A stretch of DNA of 47,992 bases from Kocuria atrinae C3-8 (GCF_000286355.1 NZ_AJXN01000035.1:1-47992), one strand, 5' to 3'; positions 29,339 through 38,424 are shown, counted from the stretch's first letter. A program made the numbers and translations. Notes: generated from the sequence alone by a model not told the origin.

Positions 29339-29412
29339 GGGGCGGTAGCTCAGCTGGTCAGAGCAGAGGACTCATAATCCTTTGGTCGTGGGTTCAAGCC
29401 CCACCCGCCCTA
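29339..29412 (+). tRNA. tRNA with CAU anticodon (elongator Met, or Ile2)
   Basis: A 74-nt cloverleaf: acceptor GGGGCGG with CCGCCCT (one G-T pair at the end), D-arm GCTC/GAGC, anticodon arm GAGGA-CTCATAA-TCCTT, variable loop TGGTC, T-arm GTGGG-TTCAAGC-CCCAC, and discriminator A. The anticodon CAT fits elongator tRNA-Met, or tRNA-Ile2 if C34 is converted to lysidine; the sequence alone does not separate them. The initiator is unlikely because the three G-C pairs at the base of its anticodon stem are absent. CCA is not encoded. Confidence 0.93.
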
Positions 29413-29419
29413 CAGAAAT

Positions 29420-29460
29420 GGCCCTTTCGCCGATGGAAACATTGGCGAGAGGGCCTTTTT
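29420..29460 (+). terminator. Terminator after the CAU tRNA
   Basis: GGCCCT(T)TCGCC pairs with GGCGAGAGGGCC across a loop containing ATGGAAACAT, followed by five T. Confidence 0.9.
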
Positions 29461-29605
29461 CATCTGGTTGTGACGGTTCAAGCCGTCAGCTACTCACCTC
29501 ATGGTTCGGTAGAACCACCCGCTGCACCTCCTGCGCCGTTGGAGCCCTTGGCACAGTGGATAAGGGTTGCAAAGAAACCTCAGGTGCACGGTGGGGTCCT
29601 GACGG

Positions 29606-29680
29606 CACCCAGGATGCAGGCGGACCCCAGATACCGGGACGCAGCCGACCCCCAGACGTCGGGTCGCAGCGGACCCCCAG
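29606..29680. repeat. Three-copy 25-bp degenerate tandem repeat
   Basis: Three contiguous 25-bp units at 29606-29630, 29631-29655 and 29656-29680. Each contains a CGGG/CAGG-type start, a (C/T)GCAG core and ends in GACCCCCAG or GACCCCAG; the second and third copies agree most closely. It lies within the 300-bp non-coding stretch (29461-29760) between the tRNA terminator and the stop of the M23 peptidase gene. An open frame crosses it, but its composition and lack of a start site argue against translation. I see no other feature in that stretch. Confidence 0.7.
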
Positions 29681-29760
29681 GTGTAAACCCGTCGGGAGTC
29701 GGGGAGCCAGCAGATCCGGCAGTCCCGCAGGCACACGAGAGCCAAGAGCCGCAGCCGCCA

Positions 29761-30333
29761 TCACTCGGGCACTGGTAGCAACACAGACGGGCGCATGTCC
29801 TGCACGAACTGCAAGGGGTTCACGTACTCGCCGTCCCGACGGACGCCCCAGTGCACGCAGTTCGCAGGCGGACAGTGTCCCGCGGATGCAATCGTGCCGA
29901 TCACTTGACCACGCGCCACGGACTGGCCGCGCTTCACGGAGGCATCAATGGGCTCAAAGGAAGACTTCAGTCCGTTGCCGTGATCCACGGTGATCACCGG
30001 CCGGTCAACCACCACACCGGTGAACGTGACTGTGCCGGCAGCGGGGGAGCGGACTTCCGTTCCCGGCGCGGCCCCCAGATCCACGCCGCGGTGCCCCGAG
30101 AGCCACTTCTGCGCCGGTGGTTGGAACGTACGAGTGACCGCGGGTTTGGGTTTGACCGGCCAGGTCCAGCCACCGGCAGCGGCCGCAGGTTGCGATCCGA
30201 GCACGCCACCGCCCAAGGCAGAACCTAGAAAGAGGCAGAGGGCCACAAGAACGGTGAACGCTCGTGACCGGTGACCAAGCGAAGAACGCGATGGACCAAG
30301 AGAAGGGGCAAGAGCGGCGTCGTCGGGAACCAT
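29761..30333 (-). CDS. Secreted M23-family metallopeptidase
   Basis: An intact protein of about 190 aa from the ATG at 30333; an in-frame upstream extension to 30444 lacks a ribosome site too. A hydrophobic segment FTVLVALCLFLGSALGGG followed by PAAAAGGW near residue 50 looks like a signal peptide with cleavage after AAA. The mature part is almost entirely an M23/LytM domain: TWPVKPKPAVTRTFQPP, then HRGVDLGA (metal-binding His and Asp), PVITVDHGNGLKSSFEPI, and HCPPANCVHWGVRRDG with the second metal His. The usual first His of the HxH motif is Cys, a variant seen in actinobacterial members. The predicted role is peptidoglycan endopeptidase or cell-wall remodelling. It is divergent from rpsB. 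Confidence 0.85.
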   Translation of the reverse strand: MVPDDAALAPSLGPSRSSLGHRSRAFTVLVALCLFLGSALGGGVLGSQPAAAAGGWTWPVKPKPAVTRTFQPPAQKWLSGHRGVDLGAAPGTEVRSPAAGTVTFTGVVVDRPVITVDHGNGLKSSFEPIDASVKRGQSVARGQVIGTIASAGHCPPANCVHWGVRRDGEYVNPLQFVQDMRPSVLLPVPE

Positions 30334-30677
30334 GAGGTAAGCCTGAACCCGCGAGAGGGCCCACGCCAGAGGAATCCACCCGATGTGGAGCGAGATGCAC
30401 CGTGCATGATGTATTCTGAACGTTGCAGTGTCGACTGCCCTCATTCATCATGCCCGTGACCCGGGTAAGACCGTGAGGCTGACACTGACTTCGCGCGCGA
30501 AGGAACACATTGACGTGTGTGCGCACTCCTCGGTCCGGAACTTGTTGCGGATGGAGTGCGTTGGTCAGGACCGCAAGGACCGGATCACGAATCGCGCCAG
30601 GGATCGTCCCGATCGATCAATAACCGTAAACCCATGGTGGTCGCTATTAAGGCCGCCAGCAATTAACAGGAGACGAC
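30334..30677. other. Intergenic region between divergent M23 peptidase and rpsB
   Basis: 344 bp without a gene. It holds the odd palindrome ATGCAC-C-GTGCAT (30395-30407), which lies on the peptidase side, a TTGACG (30511-30516) with no convincing -10 at normal spacing, and AGGAG before the rpsB ATG. I see no riboswitch fold that I can name, although peptidase genes of this type are often riboswitch-controlled in actinobacteria. Confidence 0.5.
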
Positions 30678-31559
30678 ATGCCCGTCGTAACCATGCGCCA
30701 GATGCTCGACAACGGCGTTCACTTCGGCCACCAGACCCGCCGTTGGAACCCCAAGATGAAGCGTTTCATTTTCACCGAGCGCAATGGCATCTACATCATT
30801 GACTTGCAGCAGTCGCTGGGCTTCATTGACCGCGCTTACGAAGCTGTCAAGAACACCGTGGCTCACGGTGGCACCATTCTGTTCGTGGGTACCAAGAAGC
30901 AGGCTCAGGAAGCAATCGCCGAGCAGGCCACCCGCGTGAACATGCCCTACGTGAACCACCGCTGGTTGGGCGGCATGCTCACCAACTTCGCCACCGTTTC
31001 CAAGCGCATCGATCGCATGAAGGAACTGGAAGAGGTCGACTTCGACGACGTCGCCGGTTCGCAGTACACCAAGAAGGAACTGCTGCTGCTGCGCCGCGAG
31101 AAGGAAAAGCTGGAGCGCACCCTGGGCGGTATCCGCAACCTGACCAAGGCTCCCTCGCTGGTGTGGATCGTTGACACCAAGAAGGAACACCTGGCTGTTG
31201 ACGAAGCTCAGAAGCTCGGTATCCCGATCGTTGCGATCCTGGACACCAACTGCGACCCGGACGAGGTTTCCTTCCCGATCCCGGGTAACGACGACGCCAT
31301 TCGTTCCGTCTCGCTGCTGACCCGCGTGATCGCGGACGCCGTGGCCGAGGGCCTCATCGAGCGCAACAACGGCAAGTCCGGCGGCAACGCCACGGACGAG
31401 CCGATGGCCGAGTGGGAGCGCGAGCTCCTCGAGCAGCACGAGGCCGGCAAGGCCGAGGGTGCTGAGAAGGCCGAGTCCACCGAGGAGACCAAGCCGGCCG
31501 CTGAGGCCGAGGCTGCTTCCGAGGAAGCTCCGAAGGAAGAGACTCCCGCAGCCGAGTAA
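30678..31559 (+). CDS. rpsB: 30S ribosomal protein S2
   Basis: An intact 293-residue small-subunit protein that binds the 30S head-platform junction and is needed for S1 function and mRNA docking. It begins [32 protein letters not shown], with the S2 signatures [26 protein letters not shown] and [25 protein letters not shown]. The C-terminus carries an acidic Ala/Glu-rich extension of about 45 residues, normal in actinobacteria. AGGAG lies 7 bp before the ATG. It is the first gene of the rpsB-tsf-pyrH-frr-cdsA cluster. Confidence 0.98.
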   Translation: MPVVTMRQMLDNGVHFGHQTRRWNPKMKRFIFTERNGIYIIDLQQSLGFIDRAYEAVKNTVAHGGTILFVGTKKQAQEAIAEQATRVNMPYVNHRWLGGMLTNFATVSKRIDRMKELEEVDFDDVAGSQYTKKELLLLRREKEKLERTLGGIRNLTKAPSLVWIVDTKKEHLAVDEAQKLGIPIVAILDTNCDPDEVSFPIPGNDDAIRSVSLLTRVIADAVAEGLIERNNGKSGGNATDEPMAEWERELLEQHEAGKAEGAEKAESTEETKPAAEAEAASEEAPKEETPAAE

Positions 31560-31615
31560 GGCCGCGAGTTTCGTTTACCTTCCATTCTTTCGGGTGGCCC
31601 ATCATGGTCACCGAC

Positions 31616-31648
31616 GTTGGCCGGGCGTGTATCTCGCGCCCGGCCAAC
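31616..31648 (+). promoter_or_regulatory. Hairpin in the rpsB-tsf spacer
   Basis: GTTGGCCGGGCG (31616-31627) pairs perfectly with CGCCCGGCCAAC (31637-31648), a 12-bp stem with a 9-nt loop. There is no T-run, so it is unlikely to be a full terminator. It more likely tunes read-through, processing or stability between rpsB and tsf. Confidence 0.7.
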
Positions 31649-31673
31649 CCCAAACGACAACAGAGGAGTTCAC

Positions 31674-32510
31674 ATGGCGAACTACACCGCTGCTGACATC
31701 AAGGCACTGCGCGAGCGCACCGGTGCCGGCATGCTCGACGTCAAGAAGGCCCTGGACGAAGCTAATGGCGACGCTCAGAAGGCCCAGGAAATCATCCGCG
31801 TGAAGGGCCTCAAGGGCGTCACCAAGCGTGAAGGCCGTTCCACCGCGGAGGGCATCATCGTCGCTCGCGTCGAGGGCAACGTCGGCCACATGGTCGAGCT
31901 CAACTCCGAAACCGACTTCGTGGCCAAGTCCGGCCCGTTCGTCGAGTTCGGTGCCAAGGTTCTGGACGCAGCCGTTGCCGCTGACGCCAAGGACCTGGAC
32001 GAGCTGCTCGCCGCTGATTCCGAGGGCAAGCCCGTGTCCGAGCTCGTGACCGAGACCGGCGCACTGCTGGGCGAGAAGGTCGTCGTGCGTCGCGTGGCTC
32101 GCGTCGAAGGCGATCACGTGGCCGTGTACCTGCACAAGACCTCCAAGGACCTCCCGGCTCAGGTCGGCGTTCTGCTGGCTGTCTCCGGTGAGGGTGCAGA
32201 CATCGATCAGGCCGCTCACGACGTGGCCGTGCACACCGCAGCCATGTCCCCGAGCTTCCTCAGCGAGTCCGACGTTCCGGAAGAGACCGTCGAGAACGAG
32301 AAGCGCGTGGCCGAAGAGACCGCTCGCAACGAGGGCAAGCCGGACAAGATCATCCCCAACATCGTTCAGGGTCGTCTCAAGGGCTACTACAAGGACGTCG
32401 TTCTGGTCGACCAGGACTTCGCCAAGGATTCCAAGAAGACCGTGGGTCAGGTGCTGTCCGAGGCCGGCGCAACCGCCACCGCCTTCGCACGTTTCCGCGT
32501 GGGTGCCTGA
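31674..32510 (+). CDS. tsf: Elongation factor Ts
   Basis: An intact 278-aa guanine-nucleotide exchange factor for EF-Tu. The N-terminal UBA-like domain begins MANYTAADIKALRERTGAGMLDVKKALDE. The catalytic TDFV motif (ETDFVAKSGPFVEF) that inserts into EF-Tu is present, followed by both core subdomains and the C-terminal module (KIIPNIVQGRLKGYYKDVVL). The ATG at 31674 has AGAGGAG about 5 bp upstream; longer in-frame extensions run into the spacer hairpin. It ends before a terminator. Confidence 0.98.
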   Translation: MANYTAADIKALRERTGAGMLDVKKALDEANGDAQKAQEIIRVKGLKGVTKREGRSTAEGIIVARVEGNVGHMVELNSETDFVAKSGPFVEFGAKVLDAAVAADAKDLDELLAADSEGKPVSELVTETGALLGEKVVVRRVARVEGDHVAVYLHKTSKDLPAQVGVLLAVSGEGADIDQAAHDVAVHTAAMSPSFLSESDVPEETVENEKRVAEETARNEGKPDKIIPNIVQGRLKGYYKDVVLVDQDFAKDSKKTVGQVLSEAGATATAFARFRVGA

Positions 32511-32534
32511 GCTAGCTAGTTAGGCAACCTCCGC

Positions 32535-32558
32535 CGACGTCGCTCGCGAGCGGCGTCG
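32535..32558. repeat. Imperfect 24-bp palindrome after tsf
   Basis: CGACGT CGCTCGCGAGCG GCGTCG reads almost the same on both strands, with one mismatched pair. It includes a GAGCGGCGTCGT word of the family described among the findings. It lies just before the tsf terminator. Confidence 0.6.
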
Positions 32559-32571
32559 TGCGAGGTCACCT

Positions 32572-32612
32572 CGGCGGGGTGTCACCGAGCAATCGGTGGC
32601 ACCCCGCCGTTT
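32572..32612 (+). terminator. Terminator after tsf
   Basis: CGGCGGGGTG and CACCGA pair with TCGGTG and CACCCCGCCG around a GCAA loop, followed by TTTCT. It separates rpsB-tsf from pyrH. Confidence 0.88.
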
Positions 32613-32680
32613 CTGTATGCTGTAAAGCGGTCTGCGACATTCGGGCCCGCACCTCGACCACGTAATTTTCGGGAGGATCT

Positions 32681-33453
32681 ATGCCCACCACCAACGAATC
32701 CGAACTGCATGACGAAGCCGTGCGGTTGAGCCGGGACCCCCGGGTAGAGCCCAAGCGCCGCAGGTGCTGTTGAAGCTCTCGGGCGAGGTCTTCGGTGGCG
32801 GGCAGGTGGGTCTGGACACCACCGTGGTCCGTCGGATTGCTGAGCAGGTTGCGGCCACCGTGGGCCAGGTGGAAACCTCCATCGTGGTGGGCGGCGGCAA
32901 CTTCTTCCGCGGCGCTGAGCTCTCCCAGGCCGGGATGGATCGCTCGCGCGCGGACTACATGGGCATGCTGGGCACCGTGATGAACTGCCTGGCACTGCAG
33001 GACTTCCTGGAACAGTGCGGTGTGGACACCCGTGTGCAGTCGGCCATCAAGATGGAACAGGTGGCAGAGACCTACATTCCCCGCCGTGCCATCCGTCACA
33101 TGGAGAAGGACCGCGTGGTCATCTTCGGCGCCGGCGCCGGTCTGCCCTACTTCTCGACCGACACCGTGGCCGCCCAGCGCGCACTGGAAGTGCACGCGAC
33201 CGAGGTTCTGATGGCCAAGAACGGTGTGGACGGCGTCTACACGGCCGACCCCCGTAAGGACCCCACCGCAGAGCGCCTGACGGCTCTGACCTACGACGAA
33301 GCCCTGGCCCGCGATATCCGTGTGATGGACCAGACCGCGTTCAGCCTGTGCCGCGACAACAACGTGACCATGCGCGTGTTCGGCATGGAGGGTGAAGGTA
33401 ACGTCACCCGCGCGGTGCTGGGCGAGCAGATCGGCACGCTGGTCACCCCGTGA
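32681..33453 (+). CDS. pyrH: UMP kinase (one frame break)
   Basis: Hexameric bacterial uridylate kinase converting UMP to UDP, an essential step of pyrimidine supply. The repaired length is 257 aa. Signatures are [12 protein letters not shown] (P-loop equivalent), [36 protein letters not shown] split over the UMP site, [33 protein letters not shown], and [21 protein letters not shown] 32681 is supported by GGGAGG 4-5 bp upstream and gives a 25-residue hydrophilic leader. The frame breaks near 32759 (…EPKRR | QVLLKLSG…), consistent with CGCCAGG losing a C. Confidence 0.95.
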
Positions 33454-33544
33454 ATCGTTAGTACTTGCATCCACCGATAGAGTGGACGCTAGTACCGCAG
33501 TCCGCCAGCGCCCCTGGCTTTTCCACGTATAAGGAGCAAAACAC

Positions 33545-34102
33545 GTGATTTCCGAGATCCTTTCCGACGCCACCTCCCGGATGGCCAAAGCGGTGGATGC
33601 GGCCAAGACCGACTTCTCCACGGTGCGCACCGGTCGTGCGAACCCTGCCCTGTTCTCGAGCCTCACGGTCGAGTACTACGGCACTCCCACCCCGTTGCAG
33701 CAGCTGGCCTCGTTCCAGACTCCCGAGGCTCGCACCCTACTCATCACCCCGTACGATCGCTCCGCCCTCAACGACATTGAGAAGGCGCTGCGCGATTCCG
33801 ACATCGGCGCGAACCCCGCCAACGACGGCAACGTGATCCGCGTGGTCATGCCGGAGCTCACCGAGGAGCGCCGCAAAGAATACGTCAAGGTCGTTTCCAC
33901 CAAGGCCGAGGAAGGCCGCGTGTCCGTGCGCAACATCCGTCGTAGCGCCAAGGAGGCCATGGAAAAGGCCATCAAGGACGGCGACGTGGGCGAGGACGAA
34001 GGCAAGCGCGGCGAGAAGGACCTCGACGCCGCCACCAAGAAGCACATTGACCAGATCGATGAGCTGCTCAAGAACAAGGAAACCGAACTGCTCGGTGCCT
34101 GA
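33545..34102 (+). CDS. frr: Ribosome recycling factor
   Basis: An intact 185-residue protein that, with EF-G, splits the post-termination ribosome. The three-helix bundle is evident: [24 protein letters not shown] at the start, [22 protein letters not shown] in the middle beta domain, and [22 protein letters not shown] with [14 protein letters not shown] at the end. Length is exactly typical. GTG 33545 follows AAGGAG by 8 bp. Its TGA overlaps the cdsA ATG by one base. Confidence 0.98.
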   Translation: MISEILSDATSRMAKAVDAAKTDFSTVRTGRANPALFSSLTVEYYGTPTPLQQLASFQTPEARTLLITPYDRSALNDIEKALRDSDIGANPANDGNVIRVVMPELTEERRKEYVKVVSTKAEEGRVSVRNIRRSAKEAMEKAIKDGDVGEDEGKRGEKDLDAATKKHIDQIDELLKNKETELLGA

Positions 34103-35088
34103 TGGCGGCAGCTCATACCCCTCACGGATCTGACAACCGTTCATCCGCCTCTCCCCAGGGACAGGCGGATGAACGGCATGACCCGGCAGGTAAACCCTCC
34201 CGGATCGACCTGCTCAACACGGGCACACTGAGAGAAGTCATCAAGCGGCCTTGGACACGCAGCGACGAACACCGCGCGCCGTCCAAGGCCGGACGCAATT
34301 TACCGGCGGCCACCGCGGTGGCTCTGGTTTTGATCGCCACGCTGCTCATCGGGCTCTTCTTGTTCCCGCTCGTGCTCGCCTGTTGGCCGGCACCGCCGCG
34401 GGCATCGGCGTGTGGGAGATCGCGCGGTCGCTGAGCTACCGGGGGATCCAGATCCCCAGAGTTCCCGCGGTGATCGCTGCGCTGCTGATGCCGTTAGCGG
34501 CGTACCAGGGTGGAGCGCAATACCTCTCGTTCGCCATGGTGCTGTCCGTGACGCTCGTGGTGGTGTGGCGGGCCTTCGGGCCCAAGGAGGGCATGCTGCT
34601 CTCCATCATGGGTCGGTATTCGCTCTGGTCTGGGCCTCGTTCCTGCTCAGCGCGGCACTGCTGCTGTACCACTCCGAGGACGGGCCGTTCAAAATTCTCA
34701 CGGTCATCCTGCTGGCGGTCAGCTCCGACACGTTTGGGTACGCGGTGGGAGTGGTGTGGGGCAAACATCCCATGGCACCCAAGATCTCGCCCAAGAAGTC
34801 CTGGGAGGGTTTTGCCGGCTCTGCGGGTGGCGCCATCATCGTGGGCGTCCTCTGCTCGGTCTTCCTGCTCGGGGACACCTGGTGCAAGGAGTCATCCTGG
34901 CGCTGGCGATCGTGGCCATTGCGACCATTGGTGATTTTTCCGAGTCCATGATCAAGCGCGAGCTCGGTATCAAGGACATGGGAACTTTGCTCCCGGGGCA
35001 CGGGGGAGTGATGGACCGCATCGACTCCATCCTGTTCGCGGTGATGACCGGTTACGTGATCTTCGAATTGTTCGCACTTCTGGCATAG
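34102..35088 (+). CDS. cdsA: Phosphatidate cytidylyltransferase (three frame breaks)
   Basis: Integral membrane enzyme making CDP-diacylglycerol from phosphatidate and CTP, the precursor of phosphatidylglycerol, cardiolipin and phosphatidylinositol. The repaired length is 329 aa with about eight helices after a hydrophilic N-terminus. The family signature appears across the last frames: [34 protein letters not shown], and [36 protein letters not shown], with the metal-binding Asp residues. Breaks lie near 34375 (LVLA | LLAGTAAG), 34612 (MG | SVFALVWAS) and 34880 (GDTW | QGVILAL), each one missing C or G. The start overlaps the frr stop, so translation is coupled. Confidence 0.94.
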
Positions 35089-35155
35089 GCATTGGCCCCG
35101 GTTGGTCGGGGTGCGGAGCGGAATCGCTCCGGCAGTTGGAAAGGTACCTACCGAA

Positions 35156-35860
35156 ATGACCGAGAACTCCTCGGGTTCCTCCTCAGCTGATCAGCCCACC
35201 CGGGCGATCGACGAAGTGGACACCCGTACCCAGGCTCAGCAGGTCCAGGGCGAGGATGCCCCCGCACCTCAGGCACAGTCCGGCGAGTCTGTGGGCCGTA
35301 GGTTCATGCGCGTCGAGGACGAACGCTGGGGTTACGACCCCGCCGAGGTCGACGATTTCCTCGAAAGGGTCGACGCCGTTCTGGCCACCACCGCACGCGA
35401 CCCGCAGTCCGCCCCTGGTGTCGGCAGTCGACAGGTGCGCGAACGCGTCTTCGACCGGGTCCAGGGCGGCTACGATCCTGCTCCGGTGGATGCGCGTCTC
35501 GACGAGCTCGAGGACGAACTCGCGGATCGCGAGCGTGAAGCCTTCATCTCCGAGCACGGCCCCGAGCGCTGGGAAGAGCACTTGGAGCTTTTGGGCCAGA
35601 CCTTGCTGGGCAGGTTGAATCGACCCCACGGGGAGCGGTTCCGCCGGCCGTCGCAGCGCAAGCAGCTGGGCTACTCGGTCTCCGACGTGGATGTGCTGTG
35701 TGATCGGATCACCGAGCACTTCCGCTCCGATGAAGCCCTGGATCCGACCCTGGTTCGCAAGGCGGTCTTCCGTCAGGCTCAGGGGCACCGGTGCTACGAG
35801 GAACAGCAGGTCGATGCTTTCTTGGACCGAGTAGTGGAGCTGATCCTGGCTTTGCGCTGA
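35156..35860 (+). CDS. DivIVA-domain protein
   Basis: An intact 234-aa cytoplasmic protein. After a 50-residue disordered Ser/Gln/Ala N-terminus it has at least three copies of the short DivIVA-type helical motif: RWGYDPAEVDDFLERVDAVL, GGYDPAPVDARLDELEDEL and YSVSDVDVLCDRITEHF, and a final CYEEQQVDAFLDRVVELI. Such repeats in actinobacterial proteins are associated with polar growth and division scaffolds. Its gene regularly follows cdsA in Micrococcaceae, as far as I know. ATG 35156 is chosen; an in-frame GTG at 35102 is possible but has no better ribosome site. Confidence 0.8.
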   Translation: MTENSSGSSSADQPTRAIDEVDTRTQAQQVQGEDAPAPQAQSGESVGRRFMRVEDERWGYDPAEVDDFLERVDAVLATTARDPQSAPGVGSRQVRERVFDRVQGGYDPAPVDARLDELEDELADREREAFISEHGPERWEEHLELLGQTLLGRLNRPHGERFRRPSQRKQLGYSVSDVDVLCDRITEHFRSDEALDPTLVRKAVFRQAQGHRCYEEQQVDAFLDRVVELILALR

Positions 35861-35890
35861 CTCCCAGACTTCAGCACGTTTGTATACAAA

Positions 35891-35935
35891 GCGGGCCTAA
35901 CTACCGAAATGTTCGGGTAGTTGGGCCCGTTTTTT
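35891..35935 (+). terminator. Terminator ending the rpsB-to-DivIVA cluster
   Basis: GCGGGCC-AACTACC pairs with GGGTAGTT-GGCCCG around a 9-nt loop and is followed by six T. The remaining 75 bp hold the promoter and operator of the next operon. Confidence 0.93.
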
Positions 35936-35982
35936 CAACTTTTTTCGCGTTGCTGTTGTGTTTGTGGATACAAAGAGCCTAC

Positions 35983-35998
35983 TGTGGTGCTCATCACA
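35983..35998 (+). promoter_or_regulatory. CRP/GlxR-like operator upstream of the acetate-uptake operon
   Basis: TGTGGTGCTCATCACA matches the TGTGA-N6-TCACA consensus of CRP-family regulators with a single mismatch. It lies 13 bp before the ATG of the DUF485 gene, directly abutting the ribosome site AGGAGG. A site so far downstream suggests repression. GlxR control of the equivalent operon is known in corynebacteria. Confidence 0.65.
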
Positions 35999-36011
35999 CA
36001 AGGAGGCTCTC

Positions 36012-36374
36012 ATGGCGTCTACGCCCCCTGTCGACTCGGCCCACTCCGCGGCCTACGACTTCACAGACGCGCAGCGTTCGGACCAGTTCCAACAACTGCG
36101 CAAAACTCACCGTTCTTTCGTCTTCCCCATGGCTGTTGCGTTCCTGGTCTGGTATCTGCTCTACGTGGTGCTGGCCATTTACGCTCCCGAGTTCATGTCC
36201 CAGCGCATTTTCGGGAACGTGAACCTCGGACTCCTTCTGGGGCTCCTACAGTTCGTAACCACCTTTGGCATCACCGCTGCGTATGTGTCCTTTGCCAACC
36301 GGAAACTTGACCCCCAGGCCACCGCGTTGCGTGAGCACCTCGAGGCCGCAGGTGCGGGACGAGGAGAAGGCTAA
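36012..36374 (+). CDS. DUF485 membrane protein, partner of ActP
   Basis: An intact 120-residue protein with two hydrophobic helices (AVAFLVWYLLYVVLAIYAP and LLLGLLQFVTTFGITAAYVS) in the DUF485/YjcH arrangement. The conserved R-S-F-V-F-P segment lies before the first helix. DUF485 proteins accompany acetate/monocarboxylate sodium symporters and are thought to help them; the exact role is not settled. AGGAGG lies 5 bp before the ATG, and the actP start follows 3 bp after its stop. Confidence 0.88.
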   Translation: MASTPPVDSAHSAAYDFTDAQRSDQFQQLRKTHRSFVFPMAVAFLVWYLLYVVLAIYAPEFMSQRIFGNVNLGLLLGLLQFVTTFGITAAYVSFANRKLDPQATALREHLEAAGAGRGEG

Positions 36375-36377
36375 ATC

Positions 36378-38020
36378 ATGATCAATATCACTTCCGCGGC
36401 ATTTCCCGCGATCCATGCCGCCACCGAGGCAGACACTGAAACCGTTGGTACTCCTTGGATCAACATCAGCGTGTTCCTCGCCTTCGTCGTTGTCACTCTG
36501 GTCGTGGTGATCCGCGCGTCCAAGTCCACCTCAACCGCTGCTGATTACTACGCGGGCGGACGGTCGTTCTCCGGTACCCAGAATGGCCTGGCTATCGCGG
36601 GTGACTACCTTTCTGCGGCGTCCTTCCTCGGCATTGTCGGAGCCATCGCACTTCAGGGTTACGACGGCTTCCTCTACTCCATCGGCTTCTTCGTCGCGTG
36701 GCTCGTTGCCTTGCTGCTCATCGCCGAGCCGCTGCGTAACACCGGCAAGTTCACGATGGCCGATGTGTTGTCCTTCCGACTCCGTCAGCGCCCGTGCGCG
36801 TTGCGGCATCCATTTCGACTTTGGCCGTGACCTTCTTCTACCTCTTGGCACAGATGGCCGGCGCGGGTGCGCTGGTCTCCCTGCTGCTGGGCATCAGTTC
36901 CAAGACCGGCCAGTCCCTGGTCATCGTGATCGTGGGCATCATCATGATCGTCTACGTACTCGTGGGCGGCATGAAGGGCACCACCTGGGTGCAGATCATC
37001 AAGGCCTGCCTGCTGGTCACCGGTGTGGCGGTCATGACCGTGTGGATCCTGGCCCTGTTCGGATTCAACTTCTCAGCCATCCTCGGCGCGGCTGTGGAAA
37101 CCAACAACAACCCCGCGATGCTCGACCCGGGGTTGAAGTACGGGCTGAGCGAGATCACCAAGATCGACTTCATCTCGCTGGGTCTGGCGCTGGTGCTCGG
37201 TGCTGCAGGTCTGCCGCACGTGCTCATGCGCTTCTACACGGTTCCTACTGCCAAGGAAGCACGCAAGTCCGTGGTGTGGGCCATTACTTTGATCGGCCTG
37301 TTCTACCTGTTCACCCTGGTGCTGGGCTTCGGCGCCGCTGCACTGATCGGATCTGATCGGATCATGAACGCCCCCGGCGGCGTGAACTCGGCAGCACCGC
37401 TGCTCGCTTACGAGCTCGGTGGCTCCATCCTGATGGGTCTGATTGCAGCAGTGGCGTTCGCCACCATTCTCGCGGTGGTCGCGGGTCTCGCCATCACGGC
37501 GTCTGCTTCTTTCGCTCACGACATCTACACGTCCGTGATTAAGAACGGCAACTCCGACCCCAAGCAGGAGCTTCGCGTGGCCAAGACCACCGTGGTCGTC
37601 ATCGGCCTGGTGTCGATCGCCGGCGGTATCGGTGCCCAGGGGCAGAACATCGCGTTCTTGGTGGCGCTGGCATTCGCGGTTGCTGCATCCGCGAACCTGC
37701 CCACCATCCTGTACTCCCTGTACTGGAAGCGCTTCACCACTCGTGGTGCCGTGCTGTCCATGTATGGCGGTCTGATCAGCTCCGTGGTTCTGATCATCTT
37801 CTCCCCGGTGATGTCCGGTGCGGAGACGTCCATGATCCCCGGCGCGGACTTCGCGATCTACCCGCTGTCCAACCCGGGCATCATCTCCATCCCGCTGTCC
37901 TTCCTGCTCGGCTTCGTCGGATCTATTACCGAGCGTCGACTGGAAGATCCTAAGAAGCAGGCCGAGATGGAAGTTCGCTCGCTCACGGGCGTCGGCGCGG
38001 AGAAGGCGGTCAATCACTGA
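36378..38020 (+). CDS. actP: Acetate/monocarboxylate sodium symporter (one frame break)
   Basis: A 547-aa (repaired) solute:sodium symporter with about 13 helices. ADYYAGGRSFSGTQNGLAIAGDYLSAASFLGIVG is the SSS-family entry with the sodium-site helix 1, and GLPHVLMRFYTVPTAKEARKS and FATILAVVAGLAITASASFAHDIYT are typical of ActP/MctC. The protein takes up acetate, propionate or pyruvate. The frame breaks near 36793 (…FRLRQRP | VRVAASIS…), consistent with CCCGGTG losing a G. It forms an operon with DUF485 under a CRP/GlxR-like site. Uptake of acetate matches the acyl-CoA metabolism genes at the left end, but no direct link is shown. Confidence 0.93.
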
Positions 38021-38137
38021 TTCAGTGTTCTGACAGTTTCTGCTGTAACCTGGTAGTAAGCTGGCAGTCAGTACGCTGACCAAGGCATACGAACGCGACC
38101 GCGTCGTGTAACAGCAAGCAGTACAACTGGAGGAATC

Positions 38138-38407
38138 ATGGGCATCATTAGCTGGATCGTCCTGGGCCTGATCGCTGGCGCACTCGCCAAGCTCATCATG
38201 CCCGGCCGTCAGGGTGGCGGCATCATCGTCACCATCATCCTGGGCATCATCGGTGCAATCTTGGGCGGCTTCTTGGGCAGCCTGATCGGTATCGGATCCC
38301 TGGATTCCGTGTTCGACATCGGAACCATCATCACCGCTGTTGTGGGCGCACTCATCGTGCTCTTCATCTACGGTGCAGTGACCGGCCGCAAGGGCGCTCG
38401 TCGCTGA
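38138..38407 (+). CDS. GlsB/YeaQ/YmgE-family small membrane protein
   Basis: An intact 89-residue transglycosylase-associated-type protein with three glycine-rich helices: MGIISWIVLGLIAGALAKLI, GGGIIVTIILGIIGAILGGF and IITAVVGALIVLFIYG. The PGRQGGG motif after helix 1 is diagnostic. The family is linked to stress response and envelope but has no firm biochemical function. GGAGG lies 7 bp before the ATG and a terminator follows, so it is probably monocistronic. Confidence 0.92.
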   Translation: MGIISWIVLGLIAGALAKLIMPGRQGGGIIVTIILGIIGAILGGFLGSLIGIGSLDSVFDIGTIITAVVGALIVLFIYGAVTGRKGARR

Positions 38408-38424
38408 TCCACGGCTTCACTGAG

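Noticed and set aside
29326-29778. Open frame running through the CAU tRNA and the 25-bp repeats
   Set aside because: It overlaps the tRNA and its terminator, lacks a ribosome site, and has a Pro/Arg composition typical of non-coding GC-rich DNA.
30395-30407. ATGCAC-C-GTGCAT palindrome as an operator for the M23 peptidase
   Set aside because: It is a single short palindrome with no second copy and no clear promoter alignment, so it is mentioned only in the intergenic description.
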